A stretch of DNA of 64,000 nt from an uncultured Enterobacterales bacterium (GCA_945288535.1 CALYQQ010000014.1:20822-84821); one strand, 5' to 3'. Counted from the stretch's first letter, positions 1-11,357 are shown. Made by a program: numbers and translations. The notes: generated from the letters alone by a model not told the origin.

Positions 1-556
1 CAACTGTTCCGCCTGCCGTCATAGTACCGATGACTATTGCTTCGTATTCTCGAGTGATCTCACGACGTTGTAGTGATTCAACTAAATACGTTTGCGCCGG
101 AATTGTTTTTGCGACGACCATTAATCCAGTTGTATCTTTATCCAATCGATGAACAATACCTGCACGAGGTACATCAGCAATAGTAGGATAATGGTATAAT
201 AATGCATTTAATAATGTACCATCTGGATTACCTGCACCAGGATGTACAACTAAATCTCTTGGTTTATCAATAATTAAAATATGATCGTCTTCATAAACAA
301 TATTTAAAGAAATATTTTGAGGTACCCAGCGAATATCTTCTTCAATAATCGTATCGATCTTAACAGTTTCTCCTCCCATGACTTTTTCTTTAGGTTTATC
401 GGCTATTTTACCATCGATAGTGACTTGTCCTTTCAAAATCCACTCTTTAATACGTGAACGTGAATAATCTGGAAATAACTCAGCTAATGCTTGATCTAAT
501 CGCTGACCAAGTTGATGATGTTCAATTGTTGAATCAAGTTGTAAGTGTTGTGACAT
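1..556 (-). CDS. rluD: 23S rRNA pseudouridine synthase RluD, 5' part only
   Basis: Converts uridines 1911, 1915 and 1917 of 23S rRNA helix 69 to pseudouridine in the cytoplasm (family knowledge). The start is the ATG at 556-554. About 185 codons are visible and the gene runs off the left edge. The N-terminal S4-like RNA-binding part (RLDQALAELFPDYSRSR) is followed by the start of the catalytic domain. The catalytic motif HRLDKDTTGL, with the nucleophilic Asp, is intact, and the protein matches E. coli RluD residue for residue over long stretches. It is divergent from bamD with about 130 bp between the starts, the same arrangement as in E. coli. Only the 3' part is unseen. Confidence 0.95.
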   Translation of the reverse strand, partial: MSQHLQLDSTIEHHQLGQRLDQALAELFPDYSRSRIKEWILKGQVTIDGKIADKPKEKVMGGETVKIDTIIEEDIRWVPQNISLNIVYEDDHILIIDKPRDLVVHPGAGNPDGTLLNALLYHYPTIADVPRAGIVHRLDKDTTGLMVVAKTIPAQTYLVESLQRREITREYEAIVIGTMTAGGTV

Positions 557-686
557 AGGTAGTATCTTTAATTAATTTATGTTTTCTGAGCATAACTATT
601 TAAAATAATATATTATTACGCTAAATTAGTCGCGATATTATCAAATAGTATCTCAGATAACTTACTGTAAGGATAATTAAAACGTC

Positions 687-1412
687 ATGAAGCGTATGAA
701 ATACATGCTAGCGACTCTTGTTATAGTCGCACTGGTGGGATGTAGCAGTTCGAATAACGAACAAACCGAAAAGCCAGTTATCAAACTTTATGAGGAAGCC
801 ACTCAAAAATTACAAGAAGGTAACTATAATTCTGCGATTACTGCATTTGAATCACTTGATAATCGCTATCCTTATGGCTCTTATTCACAACAAGTACAAC
901 TTTCGCTTATTTATGCATATTATAAAACAGGTGAATATGCCTTAGCTATGGCCTCTATTGATCGTTTTTTACGCCTAAATCCAACACACCCGGATCTTGA
1001 CTATGTGTTATACATGCGAGGATTGACCAATATCGGGCTAGACACAAATAGTTTTCAAAACTTTTTTGGTATAAACCGTGATGATCGTGATCCGCAATTT
1101 GCTAAAGCTGCTTTCTCTGATTTTGAGCATGTCTTAAAAAATTTTCCTAACAGTCAATACGCAAATGATAGTAAACAGCGTATGATTTTTTTAAAGAATC
1201 GTCTGGCAAATTATGATTTATCTATTGTTAAATTTTATACAAAACGTCAAGCCTATGTAGCTGTAATCAATCGAGTTGAACAAATGTTACGTTATTTCCC
1301 TGATGTCGAGGCTACTCGTCAAGCCCTACCATTAATGAAAAATGCTTATCGCCAACTTAAATTAGACGATTTAGCGAATAAAACAGCGGAACTTATAAAA
1401 GATAATAACTAG
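687..1412 (+). CDS. bamD: Outer membrane assembly lipoprotein BamD
   Basis: Essential lipoprotein of the BAM complex that folds beta-barrel proteins into the outer membrane from the periplasmic side. The 241 residues compare with 245 in E. coli. A lipoprotein signal ends in LVGC, with Cys19 as the lipidation site. The rest is TPR-like helical repeat with family motifs such as DNRYPYGSYSQQVQ and LNPTHPDLDYVLYMRGLTN. The ATG at 687 is preceded by AAGGAT about 12 bases upstream; the ATG at 696 is a possible alternative. The gene is divergent from rluD, as in E. coli, and has no neighbour in its own operon here. Confidence 0.96.
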   Translation: MKRMKYMLATLVIVALVGCSSSNNEQTEKPVIKLYEEATQKLQEGNYNSAITAFESLDNRYPYGSYSQQVQLSLIYAYYKTGEYALAMASIDRFLRLNPTHPDLDYVLYMRGLTNIGLDTNSFQNFFGINRDDRDPQFAKAAFSDFEHVLKNFPNSQYANDSKQRMIFLKNRLANYDLSIVKFYTKRQAYVAVINRVEQMLRYFPDVEATRQALPLMKNAYRQLKLDDLANKTAELIKDNN

Positions 1413-1804
1413 TTTAGTGATCTTGGATGTACTGGTTGTTATAAATAACTACGCGCTATAGTAGAATATAGCCATTGACGAATTGCACGATATCATCTTT
1501 ATGATAGCTAGTAGAATATTGTTTATTAATGGGTTAATAACTCGTATTACTCAGCCATCCATAGGTTAACCTATTACGTTAAATGGAATAAACTCATATA
1601 ACTATTCGTCATCAATAATACGAACAATTAATTGTTAATGATTGATGACGAAAGTTAATTATTAATCTTAACTATATTAACTGGTATAGCCTGTCTTTTT
1701 AGCTCTTATAGCACTTAATGATCTTTTTATTCAAAAAAATAACATCACTTATTACAGCATAATAACTCAATAAAACTGAATTATTATGCGTTGTTATGCG
1801 ATCA
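1413..1804. other. Spacer between bamD and pepN with two palindromes
   Basis: No gene is seen in these 392 bp. Bases 1561-1574 form a perfect 14-bp palindrome (ATAGGTTAACCTAT). Bases 1605-1616 (TTCGTCATCAAT) pair perfectly with 1641-1652, and an inner AACAATT/AATTGTT pair lies at 1623-1636, so a long hairpin or cruciform can form. A third inverted repeat (1757-1765 with 1781-1789) lies just past the pepN stop. None has a T-run placed like that of a classic rho-independent terminator, although the region separates two convergent genes and could end both transcripts. Confidence 0.6.
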
Positions 1805-4426
1805 TTAAATAGCAAGTGCTTTTGATATCTTCTCGTAGAGATCATTAGCTAAATTGTCTAATGCCAGTAATTGTTCTAATACCTGGCGCATTAACACCTG
1901 CCGTTCGTTGTCATAACGTTTTAACCGAATTAATGGATCCACAAGTCTTGCTGCAACTTGTGGATTTTGCTGATTTAATTTTGTAAGTATGTCGCCAAGA
2001 AAACGATAACCACTGCCATCTTTAGCATGAAAATGATATGGGTTACTCATAGCAAATGCACCAATAAGCGAGTAGGTTCGATTAGGGTTAGACAGACTAA
2101 AACTTCTATGATTAAGCAATTGTTTAACCGTTATCAATGCATTAGCATCACTTCGTGTTGCTTGAATACGAAACCACTTATCCATCACTAATCCATCTTG
2201 ATACCAGCGATCATCATAATCTTTCAATAATTGATCTCGGCAAGACAGCTCAGCTTGACTTGCAGCTGTTAATGCAGCAATCGTATCGGTCATATTATTT
2301 GCCTGTTGGTAATGCTTAGTAATCAGCGTATTAGCTAAATCTGCTTCTCCATAGGCCAAATAGCGTAAACAGATATTACATAATGCTCGACGACCTATAT
2401 CAGCATGTTCAATCCGATAGATAGATAACCGATTCGCTCGATAAACTGCTAAAAATTCATCCGCCATTTCCGTTGCAAAAATACGGTGTAACGTACTGGC
2501 AATAACATGATTAGCCTCAGGATTGATAGTATCAAATAATTCGGCCATTTCTATTTCACTTGGCAATGTTAATATTTGAGCAACTAACCCTGGATCCAAT
2601 GAGTCTGACAATAATACAGCGCGAAATGCATCAATAACGTGTTCTGGCAAAGAAATAGTTTTGCCTTGTTCATAATATGAAAAATTTAATTTGATGTATT
2701 TCGCTAACAACATTTGAGCAGCATCCCAACGGGTAAATTCGCTTCGAGCATGTTGTATTAAGAAGGTAAGCTGTTGGTCCGTATAAGGGTAATTTAATTT
2801 TACTGGTGCAGAAAAGGATTGTAATAAAGCAATTATCGGAGGATGTTCAACATGATCAAAAACAAAAGATTGTTCAGATTGCAAAATATTGAGTACATGA
2901 TGAAGTGGTTGATCACCTGAAAATAAAGGAATTATCTTGCCTGATGGTGCATATAATTCAATATCGAGAGGAATATGAAGTGCCTGTTTTTCAGCTTGAT
3001 CTGCTGTTGATGGAGTTTGTTGACGAACATGCAATGTATATTGCTTTTTCTGTGCATCATAATGATCAGTAACAGTTACAATAGGTGTCCCCGATTGACT
3101 ATACCAACGTTGGAATTGCCTTAAATCCTTACCTGAAGCGTCTTCCATTGCCTGAACAAAATCATCACATGTCACAGCTTTACCATCAAAGCGTTCGAAA
3201 TAAAGGCGCATCCCTGCTTGGAAAGCTGCTTCACCTAATAAGGTATGCATCATTCGAATAACTTCTGCCCCTTTTTCATAGACAGTTAAAGTATAGAAAT
3301 TATTCATTTCAATAACTTTATCGGGACGTATTGGGTGCGCCATGGGGCTAGCATCTTCAGCAAATTGTGCTCCGCGCATGACTCTTACAGCATCAATACG
3401 ATTTACAGCTCGAGAGCCTAAATCTGAACTAAATTCTTGATCACGAAAAACAGTTAACCCTTCTTTAAGACTTAATTGAAACCAGTCACGACAAGTCACT
3501 CTATTCCCTGTCCAATTATGAAAATATTCATGACCAATAACAGATTCAATATTAAGATAATCTTGATCTGTTGCGGTTTGTTCTTTTGCTAGCACATATT
3601 TAGAATTAAAAATATTTAATCCTTTATTTTCCATTGCTCCCATATTGAAGAAATCAACAGCAACAACCATATAAATATCTAAATCATACTCAAGGCCAAA
3701 ACGTTCTTCATCCCATTTCATCGCTCTTTTTAAACTAGCCATAGCCCAATTAGCACGATCTAGATTACCGCGATCAACAAATAATTCGAGTTTAACCATG
3801 CGACCAGAACGCGTAATGAAAGAATCGCGTAAAACATCAAAATCACCAGCAACTAACGCAAATAAATAACACGGTTTTGGAAAAGGATCTTGCCATTGAA
3901 CCCAATGACGACCATTATCAGTATGACCGCTTTCAATGCAATTACCGTTTGATAGTAAATAAGGATAACGATCTTTATCTGCTGCAATTCGTGTCTTAAA
4001 ACGTGCTAACACATCGGGCCGATCAAGGTAATAAGTAATCCGTCGAAAACCCTCTGCTTCACATTGTGTACAAAGGGCATTACCTGATTGATACAAGCCC
4101 TCAAGCGCGCTATTTTCAGCGGGTGCAATCGTATTAACAATGGTTAATACAAAAGTTTTTTTCTCCGGTAATGTATTGATGATAAGATTTTCTTTAGTTA
4201 TTTGATAATCTGTACAAATCTGACCATCAATGGCAATAGAGCATAATGTTATACCTTCCCCATTAAGAACTAAGGGAACATTCTGATCAGTGAGCCGAAC
4301 AATATGGCTAATTGCCGTTACAGCGGTTTTGGTAGGATCAAGTTCAAAATTCAAATCAATATCAGTAATTGTGTAGTCGGGGGTACGATAATCATGACGA
4401 TATTTTGCTTGTGGATGTTGAGTCAT
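1805..4426 (-). CDS. pepN: Aminopeptidase N
   Basis: Broad-specificity zinc aminopeptidase of the M1 family that trims peptides in the cytoplasm. The exopeptidase motif GAMEN is followed by the zinc motif HEYFHNW and the downstream third ligand Glu in SLKEGLTVF, all in their usual places near residue 300. The C-terminal helical domain is complete and ends YEKISKALA as in E. coli. The open frame could begin at 4465, but homology starts with MTQHPQAKYRHDYR, so the ATG at 4426 is chosen, giving 873 residues against 870 in E. coli. It is divergent from pncB, a conserved pair. Confidence 0.97.
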   Translation of the reverse strand: MTQHPQAKYRHDYRTPDYTITDIDLNFELDPTKTAVTAISHIVRLTDQNVPLVLNGEGITLCSIAIDGQICTDYQITKENLIINTLPEKKTFVLTIVNTIAPAENSALEGLYQSGNALCTQCEAEGFRRITYYLDRPDVLARFKTRIAADKDRYPYLLSNGNCIESGHTDNGRHWVQWQDPFPKPCYLFALVAGDFDVLRDSFITRSGRMVKLELFVDRGNLDRANWAMASLKRAMKWDEERFGLEYDLDIYMVVAVDFFNMGAMENKGLNIFNSKYVLAKEQTATDQDYLNIESVIGHEYFHNWTGNRVTCRDWFQLSLKEGLTVFRDQEFSSDLGSRAVNRIDAVRVMRGAQFAEDASPMAHPIRPDKVIEMNNFYTLTVYEKGAEVIRMMHTLLGEAAFQAGMRLYFERFDGKAVTCDDFVQAMEDASGKDLRQFQRWYSQSGTPIVTVTDHYDAQKKQYTLHVRQQTPSTADQAEKQALHIPLDIELYAPSGKIIPLFSGDQPLHHVLNILQSEQSFVFDHVEHPPIIALLQSFSAPVKLNYPYTDQQLTFLIQHARSEFTRWDAAQMLLAKYIKLNFSYYEQGKTISLPEHVIDAFRAVLLSDSLDPGLVAQILTLPSEIEMAELFDTINPEANHVIASTLHRIFATEMADEFLAVYRANRLSIYRIEHADIGRRALCNICLRYLAYGEADLANTLITKHYQQANNMTDTIAALTAASQAELSCRDQLLKDYDDRWYQDGLVMDKWFRIQATRSDANALITVKQLLNHRSFSLSNPNRTYSLIGAFAMSNPYHFHAKDGSGYRFLGDILTKLNQQNPQVAARLVDPLIRLKRYDNERQVLMRQVLEQLLALDNLANDLYEKISKALAI

Positions 4427-4788
4427 AGTTCTTTGAGATCCTGAAATCATATTTAATAAAAGCAATGGTGATTAAATATAAAAAAACCTTTGCGTTATAG
4501 TCTGCCTACTTATAGGAATAACAATATCGAAATCCTAAACCAAATAAATGAATAAATGGCATTGCCGTTAATTTCTATTCTTTCTTTGCTAGCTATAACC
4601 ATATTTAACTAATAATAGCGTTGTCTATTGTGAATGAACATCTATTTTTAGCGTATTAAGCATGCCTATTTTTTTAAATTATTACAGCTAATTCTGCGAA
4701 ATTGTATTATTGCTCTTCATTAATCCATCAAACGAGTTATACTTCTTAAATCAAAAGTTTTATCCGGTGTGTAACCACTGACATTATT
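4427..4788. other. Divergent promoter region of pepN and pncB
   Basis: These 362 bp contain no convincing coding sequence. They must hold the promoters of both pepN (minus) and pncB (plus). I see no LexA, ArgR or other operator I can name, and no clear stem-loop. The pncB start codon at 4789 lacks a strong Shine-Dalgarno sequence. Confidence 0.5.
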
Positions 4789-6009
4789 ATGATTAAGAAT
4801 GCTAGTCCAATACTAACATCATTACTTGATACAGATGCTTATAAATTTCATATGCAACAAGCTGTTTTTCATCATCATCCTAATGTATTAGCCAGTGCTG
4901 AATTTCGCTGCCGTAATAAAGATGAATTAGGCCAATTTGCAGAAGAAATTAAGCAACAAATAGCATTAATGCGTAATATTCGCTTAACAGATCAGGAATA
5001 TTGTTATTTAGCCTCACTTCCGTTTTTTAAAACCGATTATCTTGACTGGTTGAAAAATTATCGTTTTCAGCCTGAACAAGTGACTGTAATAAATGATAAT
5101 GGTCAACTCTATCTTCAATTTAATGGATTATGGCTAGATATTATTTTGTGGGAAGTTCCCTTATTGGCAATGATGAGTGAAATTGTTCATCGCTATAGAA
5201 CACCTTATCTTAATATGTCTGATGCTGTAAATCACCTTTATAATAAACTGGAGCAATTTGACTATTTAAGTCGCGATCTGGATATGAGCCAATTCCAGTT
5301 AGTTGATTTTGGTACGCGACGTCGCTACTCTTTTAATGTTCATCGTGAAATTGTTAAAACGCTACAACAAACGATCCCTCATTATTTTTGTGGCACCAGT
5401 AATTATCTGCTTGCTCAGCAATTCAATCTGTCACCAGTAGGCACGCAAGCACACGAATGGTTTCAGGCTTTTCAGCAAATTAGCCCTGAACTAGCAAACA
5501 GCCAACGTGAAGCCCTTCAATGCTGGTTAGATGAATATCCAAACCAGCTCGGAATTGCATTAACTGATTGTATTGCCATGAATGCATTTCTTCTTGATTT
5601 CAATGCGTCATTTGCAGAACGTTATGTCGGATTACGCCATGACTCTGGAGATCCTATTGAATGGGGAGAAAAAGCACTAGCACATTATCAAAAATTGGGA
5701 ATTGATCCTCGAAAAAAAACACTTATTTTCTCAGATAGTTTAGATTTATTAAAAGCATTAGAACTTTATAAATATTTTCATCAAAAAGTAAAATTAGTAT
5801 TTGGTATTGGTACCCAATTAACCTGTGATATTCCTGGCATCAAACCACTTAATATCGTAATTAAATTGGTAACGTGCAATAACAAGCCCGTTGCTAAAAT
5901 TTCAGATAGCCCAGGAAAAACAATGTGTCAAGACATTAGATTTGTCCACAATTTGCGTAAAGCCTTTAATCTACCTAGTTATAATAAACAGTTCGTGGGT
6001 AATGATTAG
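4789..6009 (+). CDS. pncB: Nicotinate phosphoribosyltransferase
   Basis: Makes nicotinate mononucleotide from nicotinate and PRPP with ATP, the committed step of NAD salvage by the Preiss-Handler route. The 406 residues compare with 400 in E. coli. Family blocks [40 protein letters not shown] and [10 protein letters not shown] are all present, and the conserved phospho-accepting His region (GTQAHEW) is intact. The start is set by homology (E. coli begins MTQFASPVL). Salvage is noteworthy here because a nicotinamidase-like gene in this window is broken and nadC is missing from its usual place. Confidence 0.96.
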   Translation: MIKNASPILTSLLDTDAYKFHMQQAVFHHHPNVLASAEFRCRNKDELGQFAEEIKQQIALMRNIRLTDQEYCYLASLPFFKTDYLDWLKNYRFQPEQVTVINDNGQLYLQFNGLWLDIILWEVPLLAMMSEIVHRYRTPYLNMSDAVNHLYNKLEQFDYLSRDLDMSQFQLVDFGTRRRYSFNVHREIVKTLQQTIPHYFCGTSNYLLAQQFNLSPVGTQAHEWFQAFQQISPELANSQREALQCWLDEYPNQLGIALTDCIAMNAFLLDFNASFAERYVGLRHDSGDPIEWGEKALAHYQKLGIDPRKKTLIFSDSLDLLKALELYKYFHQKVKLVFGIGTQLTCDIPGIKPLNIVIKLVTCNNKPVAKISDSPGKTMCQDIRFVHNLRKAFNLPSYNKQFVGND

Positions 6010-6253
6010 TCATTATGTAACCTCTTTTGAGGTAAGCAAATACTTTTAAGCTAAAAGGTGTACGTATTTTCTCATTAATGCGATCTACTTTTTTACTTGT
6101 CAGTTGCTCAACATTAAGTAAGATATAGAACAAGTATGATGTTTATTGTTAAGGTAAGTAATTTAACGATTGCCTACATTTTAAAAGTGAACATTCATTA
6201 AATGATCATAACATTCAAAATTATAAACCTGATTTTAGATAAGAGAGACGTCT

Positions 6254-7654
6254 ATGAGTATTGCGCCTGTAGCAGATATACTACAAGGCCGCGTTGCGGT
6301 TAATAGTGAAGTAACCATACGCGGTTGGGTTCGAACCCGCAGGGATTCCAAAGCGGGTATATCTTTCCTTGCCGTTTATGACGGTTCTTGTTTCAATCCA
6401 ATACAGGCTGTGATCCAAAATACCTTGGATAATTATCAAAGCGAAATATTACGTCTTACCGCAGGCTGTTCAGTTGAAGTTACCGGAAAACTAATTCCTT
6501 CACAAGGCAAAGGACAAGAGTTTGAAATACAGGCCTATGCCGTTCATGTTGTTGGCTGGGTTGATGATCCTGATACCTATCCTATGGCAGCAAAACGTCA
6601 TAGTGTTGAATTCTTACGTGAAGTTGCACATTTGCGCCCGCGTACCAATTTAATTGGTGCTGTTGCGCGTGTTCGTCATACTGTTGCTCAGGCTATTCAT
6701 AGCTTCTTTAATGAACGTGGCTATTTTTGGGTATCAACTCCACTTATTACTGCATCTGATACAGAAGGTGCAGGTGAGATGTTTCGAGTATCAACATTAG
6801 ATTTAACCAACCTCCCTCGCACAAAACAAGGTAATATTGATTTCAATGAAGACTTTTTTGGTAAAGAAGCGTTTTTAACTGTATCCGGTCAGTTAAATGG
6901 TGAAACATATGCTTGTGCCCTGTCTAAAATATACACTTTTGGCCCAACATTCCGTGCTGAAAATTCTAATACTAGTCGCCACCTTGCTGAATTTTGGATG
7001 GTTGAACCTGAAATTGCTTTTGCCGAATTAGATGATATTGCTCAGTTGGCTGAAGACTTACTTAAATATACTTTTAAAATCGTACTAGAACAACGTGCTG
7101 ATGATATGGCGTTCTTCGCTGAACGTGTTGATAAAGAAGCTATTAGCCGTCTACAAAATTTTATTAGCAGTGATTTTGTACAAATAGATTATACTGATGC
7201 TATTGCTATCTTAGAAAAATGCGGTAAAACATTTGAAAATCCCGTTAGCTGGGGGATTGATATGTCATCAGAACATGAGCGTTATTTAGCGGAACAGCAT
7301 TTTAAAGCACCTGTCGTTGTAAAAAACTATCCTAAAGACATTAAAGCTTTTTATATGCGTATTAATGAAGATGGTAAAACAGTTGCTGCGATGGATGTTC
7401 TTGCCCCAGGCATTGGTGAAATCATTGGTGGTTCACAGCGTGAAGAGCGTTTAGATGTATTAGATCGCCGTATGGAAGAAATGGGCCTGAAAAAAGAAGA
7501 TTATTGGTGGTATCGCGATCTACGCCGTTATGGTACCGTACCTCATTCAGGATTTGGTTTGGGATTTGAACGGTTAGTTTCTTATATCACCGGTGTGCAA
7601 AATATCCGTGATGTGATCCCATTCCCTCGCTCGCCACGCAATGCAAACTTCTAA
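6254..7654 (+). CDS. asnS: Asparaginyl-tRNA synthetase
   Basis: Class IIb synthetase that charges tRNA-Asn with asparagine. It is 466 residues, the same length as E. coli AsnS. The N-terminal OB-fold anticodon-binding domain ([16 protein letters not shown]) is followed by the catalytic domain with motif 2 ([16 protein letters not shown]) and motif 3 ([10 protein letters not shown]). The ATG at 6254 has an AGAGAG ribosome site just upstream. It follows pncB as in E. coli and ends in a strong terminator. Confidence 0.98.
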   Translation: MSIAPVADILQGRVAVNSEVTIRGWVRTRRDSKAGISFLAVYDGSCFNPIQAVIQNTLDNYQSEILRLTAGCSVEVTGKLIPSQGKGQEFEIQAYAVHVVGWVDDPDTYPMAAKRHSVEFLREVAHLRPRTNLIGAVARVRHTVAQAIHSFFNERGYFWVSTPLITASDTEGAGEMFRVSTLDLTNLPRTKQGNIDFNEDFFGKEAFLTVSGQLNGETYACALSKIYTFGPTFRAENSNTSRHLAEFWMVEPEIAFAELDDIAQLAEDLLKYTFKIVLEQRADDMAFFAERVDKEAISRLQNFISSDFVQIDYTDAIAILEKCGKTFENPVSWGIDMSSEHERYLAEQHFKAPVVVKNYPKDIKAFYMRINEDGKTVAAMDVLAPGIGEIIGGSQREERLDVLDRRMEEMGLKKEDYWWYRDLRRYGTVPHSGFGLGFERLVSYITGVQNIRDVIPFPRSPRNANF

Positions 7655-7661
7655 TCACTAT

Positions 7662-7692
7662 CCCCCCAGGAAAATCTGGGGGTATTTTTACT
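7662..7692 (+). terminator. Rho-independent terminator of asnS
   Basis: A G+C-rich stem (7663-7669 CCCCCAG with 7676-7682 CTGGGGG) has a 6-base loop and is followed at once by TATTTTTACTT. It begins 8 bases past the asnS stop codon. Confidence 0.92.
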
Positions 7693-7916
7693 TTAATGAA
7701 ATAAGTGACAGTAATTAAGTGTATTTTTATTTACCAATATAAAAAGTATCTTATTGATAACAAACTGTTTTTTAGCTTGGTTTCTCTAATTTATTATTAT
7801 AAGATCATCTTTTTCAATAAACAGCACCGTTTTTTGCCAGTACCCATTGCCAAACATAGGGAGCTAGACTAATCTAGGCAAAGATGATTACCTCATTAAA
7901 ATGGAAGATATCTACT

Positions 7917-9107
7917 ATGTTTGAAAAAATTGTTGCAGCCCCAGCAGATCCAATTTTAGGATTAGGCGAACTATTTCTTTCTGATCCACGTCCCCATAAA
8001 ATTAATTTGGGAATTGGTGTTTATAAAGATGAGAATGGCCAAATTCCTTTATTAGATAGTGTCAAAAAAACGGAACACTATTTACTTGAAAATGTTCCAA
8101 ACAAAAACTATTTAAGCATTGAAGGTATTGCTGAATATGCAACAGGGACCCAAGTTTTATTATTCGGTACTAATAGTGACATTATCAAAAATAGCCGAGC
8201 AAGAACGGCTCAAACACCTGGTGGAACAGGTGCTTTACGTGTTGCTGCAGATTTTTTAGCAAAACAAACATCAGTGAGAACCGTTTGGATCAGTAATCCA
8301 ACTTGGCCCAATCACTTTAATACATTTAAAGCAGCAGGATTAGAAACTAAACAATATCGTTATTATAATGCTGCTGAGCATACGCTTGATTTTGATGCTA
8401 TGCTAGCTGATTTAGAGCATGCTAAAACAGGTGACGTTATTTTATTCCATGGGTGCTGCCATAATCCAACGGGTATTGACCCCACTATTGAACAATGGCG
8501 TATTCTTGCTGATATGGCAGCCGAACGCGGTTGGTTACCTTTTTTTGATTTCGCCTATCAAGGTTTTGCTAGTGGTCTTGAAGAAGATGCACAGGGACTA
8601 CGCATTTTTGCTGAAAAAAATCAAGAAATCATAATTGCTAGTTCTTATTCTAAGAATTTTGGCTTATATGGTGAACGTGTCGGTGCCTGTACGCTTGTTG
8701 CCGCTGATAGTCGCACTGCTGATGCTGTATTTAGTCAACTCAAAGCCTCTATTAGGGCAAATTACTCTAATCCGCCAATCCATGGCGGAGCCATTGTCGC
8801 GACTATTTTAGGTAATGTAACCTTACGCTCTATTTGGGAAGAAGAATTAACAGTAATGCGTCAGCGTATTCATCGTATGCGCCAACTTTTTGTTAGCACA
8901 CTACAGGATAAAAATGCCAAACATGACTATAGTTTTATTGCTCGTCAAAATGGTATGTTTTCATTTAGTGGCTTAACTAAAGATCAAATATTACGTTTAC
9001 GTGATGAATATGCGATTTATGCAGTCGAATCGGGACGTATTAATGTCGCAGGTATGACACTCGATAATATGGCTTATCTCTGTGAAGCGATTATTGCTGT
9101 AGAATGA
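7917..9107 (+). CDS. aspC: Aspartate aminotransferase
   Basis: PLP enzyme exchanging aspartate/oxaloacetate with glutamate/2-oxoglutarate, in aspartate and aromatic amino acid synthesis. The Schiff-base lysine lies in [14 protein letters not shown], and the cofactor-binding blocks [13 protein letters not shown] and [16 protein letters not shown] are intact. The frame opens at 7884, but E. coli AspC begins [16 protein letters not shown], matching the ATG at 7917, which has GGAAGA upstream. This gives 396 residues, the E. coli length. In E. coli ompF lies between asnS and aspC; no porin is found here. Confidence 0.95.
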   Translation: MFEKIVAAPADPILGLGELFLSDPRPHKINLGIGVYKDENGQIPLLDSVKKTEHYLLENVPNKNYLSIEGIAEYATGTQVLLFGTNSDIIKNSRARTAQTPGGTGALRVAADFLAKQTSVRTVWISNPTWPNHFNTFKAAGLETKQYRYYNAAEHTLDFDAMLADLEHAKTGDVILFHGCCHNPTGIDPTIEQWRILADMAAERGWLPFFDFAYQGFASGLEEDAQGLRIFAEKNQEIIIASSYSKNFGLYGERVGACTLVAADSRTADAVFSQLKASIRANYSNPPIHGGAIVATILGNVTLRSIWEEELTVMRQRIHRMRQLFVSTLQDKNAKHDYSFIARQNGMFSFSGLTKDQILRLRDEYAIYAVESGRINVAGMTLDNMAYLCEAIIAVE

Positions 9108-9213
9108 TAGTTAGAGATGATTACACCAACAGGCTATGACTACTTGGCTTTATAAAAAAAGCAAGGCATAGTTATCTTATTTATTAGTCGTAAAAAGTAG
9201 GCAGGAGTAAAGT

Positions 9214-9477
9214 ATGTTCGTTGTTATTTTTGGCCGTCCTGGTTGTCCTTATTGTACACGAGCTAAAGAGTTAGCTGAAAAATTAACCCAAGAACGTGAT
9301 GATTTTTCATATAATTATGTAGATATTCATGCGGAAGGTATTACCAAAGCCGATTTGGAAAAAACCATTGGTAAACCAGTCGAAACCGTTCCTCAAATCT
9401 TTATTGATGAAAAACATATTGGCGGTTGTACTGACTTTGAAGCCTATGCAAAAAATAATCTAGGATTGTATAATTAA
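9214..9477 (+). CDS. grxA: Glutaredoxin 1
   Basis: Small dithiol glutaredoxin that uses glutathione to reduce ribonucleotide reductase and other cytoplasmic disulfides. The 87 residues have the CPYC active site near the N-terminus, the cis-proline motif TVPQIF, and the glutathione-binding IGGCTDF. The match to E. coli GrxA runs the whole length. An AGGAG ribosome site stands 8 bases before the ATG. One extra cysteine (in GGCTDF, where E. coli has Tyr) is present. The gene appears to be a single transcript ending in the hairpin at 9498. Confidence 0.94.
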   Translation: MFVVIFGRPGCPYCTRAKELAEKLTQERDDFSYNYVDIHAEGITKADLEKTIGKPVETVPQIFIDEKHIGGCTDFEAYAKNNLGLYN

Positions 9478-9497
9478 TTAGGTTACAAACTTCTTAT

Positions 9498-9536
9498 AAT
9501 AATAAGGTACCTTATCAATACCTTATTATTTTATTT
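9498..9536 (+). terminator. Terminator of grxA
   Basis: A perfect 12-bp stem (9498-9509 AATAATAAGGTA with 9519-9530) has a 9-base loop and is followed by TTATTT. The stem is A+T-rich but starts only 20 bases after the grxA stop. Confidence 0.7.
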
Positions 9537-9657
9537 GAAGAAGACTTAAATAATTGTCCCTGAAACTTGTGTCCTAATTAGTCTGTTAGTCAAAGGTAGG
9601 CGCAGGCAAAGTTTTGTTAATAATTAGCGACAGTGGTAATATTACATTTATCAAATA

Positions 9658-10668
9658 TTAACGTATCTCTGAATCAACAATGCCAAAATGACGATACGCA
9701 TGCGGTGTAGCCATACGTCCTCTTGGTGTTCGCTGAATAAACCCTTGTTGTATAAGGTAAGGTTCAAGAACATCCTCTATGGTGTCACGCTCCTCACCAA
9801 TCGCTGCCGCCAGATTATCCAGACCTACTGGACCTCCACTAAATTTATCAATAATAGCCAGTAATAATTTGCGATCCATAAAATCAAAACCTTGGTTATC
9901 TACATCTAGCATATCTAGTGCTTGGACAGCAATATTCGCATCAATAATCCCATTAGATTTAACTTCTGCAAAATCCCGGACGCGCCGTAAAAGGCGATTA
10001 GCTATACGTGGCGTTCCACGTGAACGACGAGCAACATGATGAGCCCCTTCTTCTGATAAATTAAGTCCCATACAACGTGCACTTCGTTTAACTATATATT
10101 CTAAATCAGTAACTTGATAAAACTCTAATCGCTGTACAATACCAAAACGATCGCGCAAAGGTGATGTAAGTGAACCTGCACGTGTTGTAGCACCAATCAA
10201 GGTAAATGGCGGTAAGTCAATTTTAATAGAACGTGCTGCAGGCCCTTCACCAATCATGATATCCAGCTGGTAATCTTCCATTGCAGGATAAAGGACTTCT
10301 TCTACTGCTGGCGATAAACGGTGGATCTCATCAATAAACAAAATATCATGTGGTTCAAGATTCGTCAGCATGGCGGCTAAATCACCGGCTTTTTCTAACA
10401 CTGGGCCAGATGTTGTCCGTATATTTACACCCATTTCATTTGCAACAATATTAGCTAATGTCGTTTTACCTAATCCTGGCGGACCAAATATCAATAAATG
10501 GTCTAGGGCATCACTTCGCTGACGTGCAGCCTGAATAAAGATTTCCATTTGTTGGCGAACATGAGGCTGACCTATATATTCTTCCAACCGTTTAGGTCGA
10601 ATGGCTCGGTCAATTGATTCATCATCACTACTCGCTATAGGAGAAATCAAGCGATCAGCTTCAATCAT
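9658..10668 (-). CDS. ruvB: Holliday junction branch migration ATPase RuvB
   Basis: AAA+ motor that, loaded by RuvA, drives branch migration at Holliday junctions. The 336 residues match E. coli RuvB in length. Walker A is GPPGLGKTT, Walker B is FIDEIHRL, sensor 1 lies in IGATTRAG, and the C-terminal winged-helix DNA-binding domain is complete ([15 protein letters not shown]). It starts 15 bases after ruvA and is co-transcribed with it. SOS control through the LexA box upstream of ruvA is expected. Confidence 0.98.
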   Translation of the reverse strand: MIEADRLISPIASSDDESIDRAIRPKRLEEYIGQPHVRQQMEIFIQAARQRSDALDHLLIFGPPGLGKTTLANIVANEMGVNIRTTSGPVLEKAGDLAAMLTNLEPHDILFIDEIHRLSPAVEEVLYPAMEDYQLDIMIGEGPAARSIKIDLPPFTLIGATTRAGSLTSPLRDRFGIVQRLEFYQVTDLEYIVKRSARCMGLNLSEEGAHHVARRSRGTPRIANRLLRRVRDFAEVKSNGIIDANIAVQALDMLDVDNQGFDFMDRKLLLAIIDKFSGGPVGLDNLAAAIGEERDTIEDVLEPYLIQQGFIQRTPRGRMATPHAYRHFGIVDSEIR

Positions 10669-10683
10669 ACATATTACTCCTTA

Positions 10684-11301
10684 TCACAATGCGGACCGTA
10701 AGGCATTTCTAATCAGACTTTCACTACTATCACCCTCTTTAAACACATTTTTTATCATACGGCTCGCATCTTGTGATTTATAGCCTAATGCAATCAATGC
10801 GGCTATAGCTTCTGTCTCTGCATTATTATCGGTATAATCTGCCATTGCATCTGATTGTAGTATTGATTGACTATCTGTACTCAATAAATCGCCTTGCATG
10901 TTTTTAAAACGATCTTTCATTTCGACAATAAGACGTTCAGCGGTTTTTTTACCGACACCGGGTAATTTTGTTAAGCGCGCCACTTCTTGTTGCGCCACTG
11001 CATGTATAAACTGCTGCGCTGACATTCCTGATAAAATCGCTAAAGCGAGTTTAGGTCCTACGCCATTAACTTTAATCAGTTCACGGAACATTGCTCTCGC
11101 CTGTTTACTGGTAAAACCATATAATAATTGAGCATCTTCACGAACCACAAAATGAGTAAATAATATCATTTCTTCACCCAATTCGGGTAATTCATAAAAA
11201 CAGGTCATTGGCATGTAAATTTCATAACCGATACCATTTACGTCAAGCACTATTTCTGGAGGTTGCTTTTCAAGCACAATTCCACGCAGGCGACCAATCA
11301 C
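10684..11301 (-). CDS. ruvA: Holliday junction recognition protein RuvA
   Basis: Tetramer that holds four-way DNA junctions in a flat form and recruits RuvB. The 205 residues compare with 203 in E. coli. The N-terminal OB fold ([20 protein letters not shown]) and two helix-hairpin-helix motifs ([25 protein letters not shown]) are followed by a linker and the RuvB-binding domain III. The start is GTG at 11301, with AAGGAT 8 bases upstream. It leads the ruvAB unit, which is separated from ruvC by a terminator and a broken gene. Confidence 0.97.
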   Translation of the reverse strand: MIGRLRGIVLEKQPPEIVLDVNGIGYEIYMPMTCFYELPELGEEMILFTHFVVREDAQLLYGFTSKQARAMFRELIKVNGVGPKLALAILSGMSAQQFIHAVAQQEVARLTKLPGVGKKTAERLIVEMKDRFKNMQGDLLSTDSQSILQSDAMADYTDNNAETEAIAALIALGYKSQDASRMIKNVFKEGDSSESLIRNALRSAL

Positions 11302-11341
11302 GTTGTTTCATCCTTATAATGAGTAAATATACTATTTGATG

Positions 11342-11357
11342 CTGGATAAATACCCAG
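11342..11357 (-). promoter_or_regulatory. LexA (SOS) box upstream of ruvAB
   Basis: CTGGATAAATACCCAG fits the gammaproteobacterial LexA consensus CTG-N10-CAG exactly and is close to the E. coli ruvA operator. It lies about 40 bases upstream of the ruvA GTG, with A+T-rich -10-like sequence between. This places ruvAB under DNA-damage control, independent of the ruvC operon. Confidence 0.88.
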
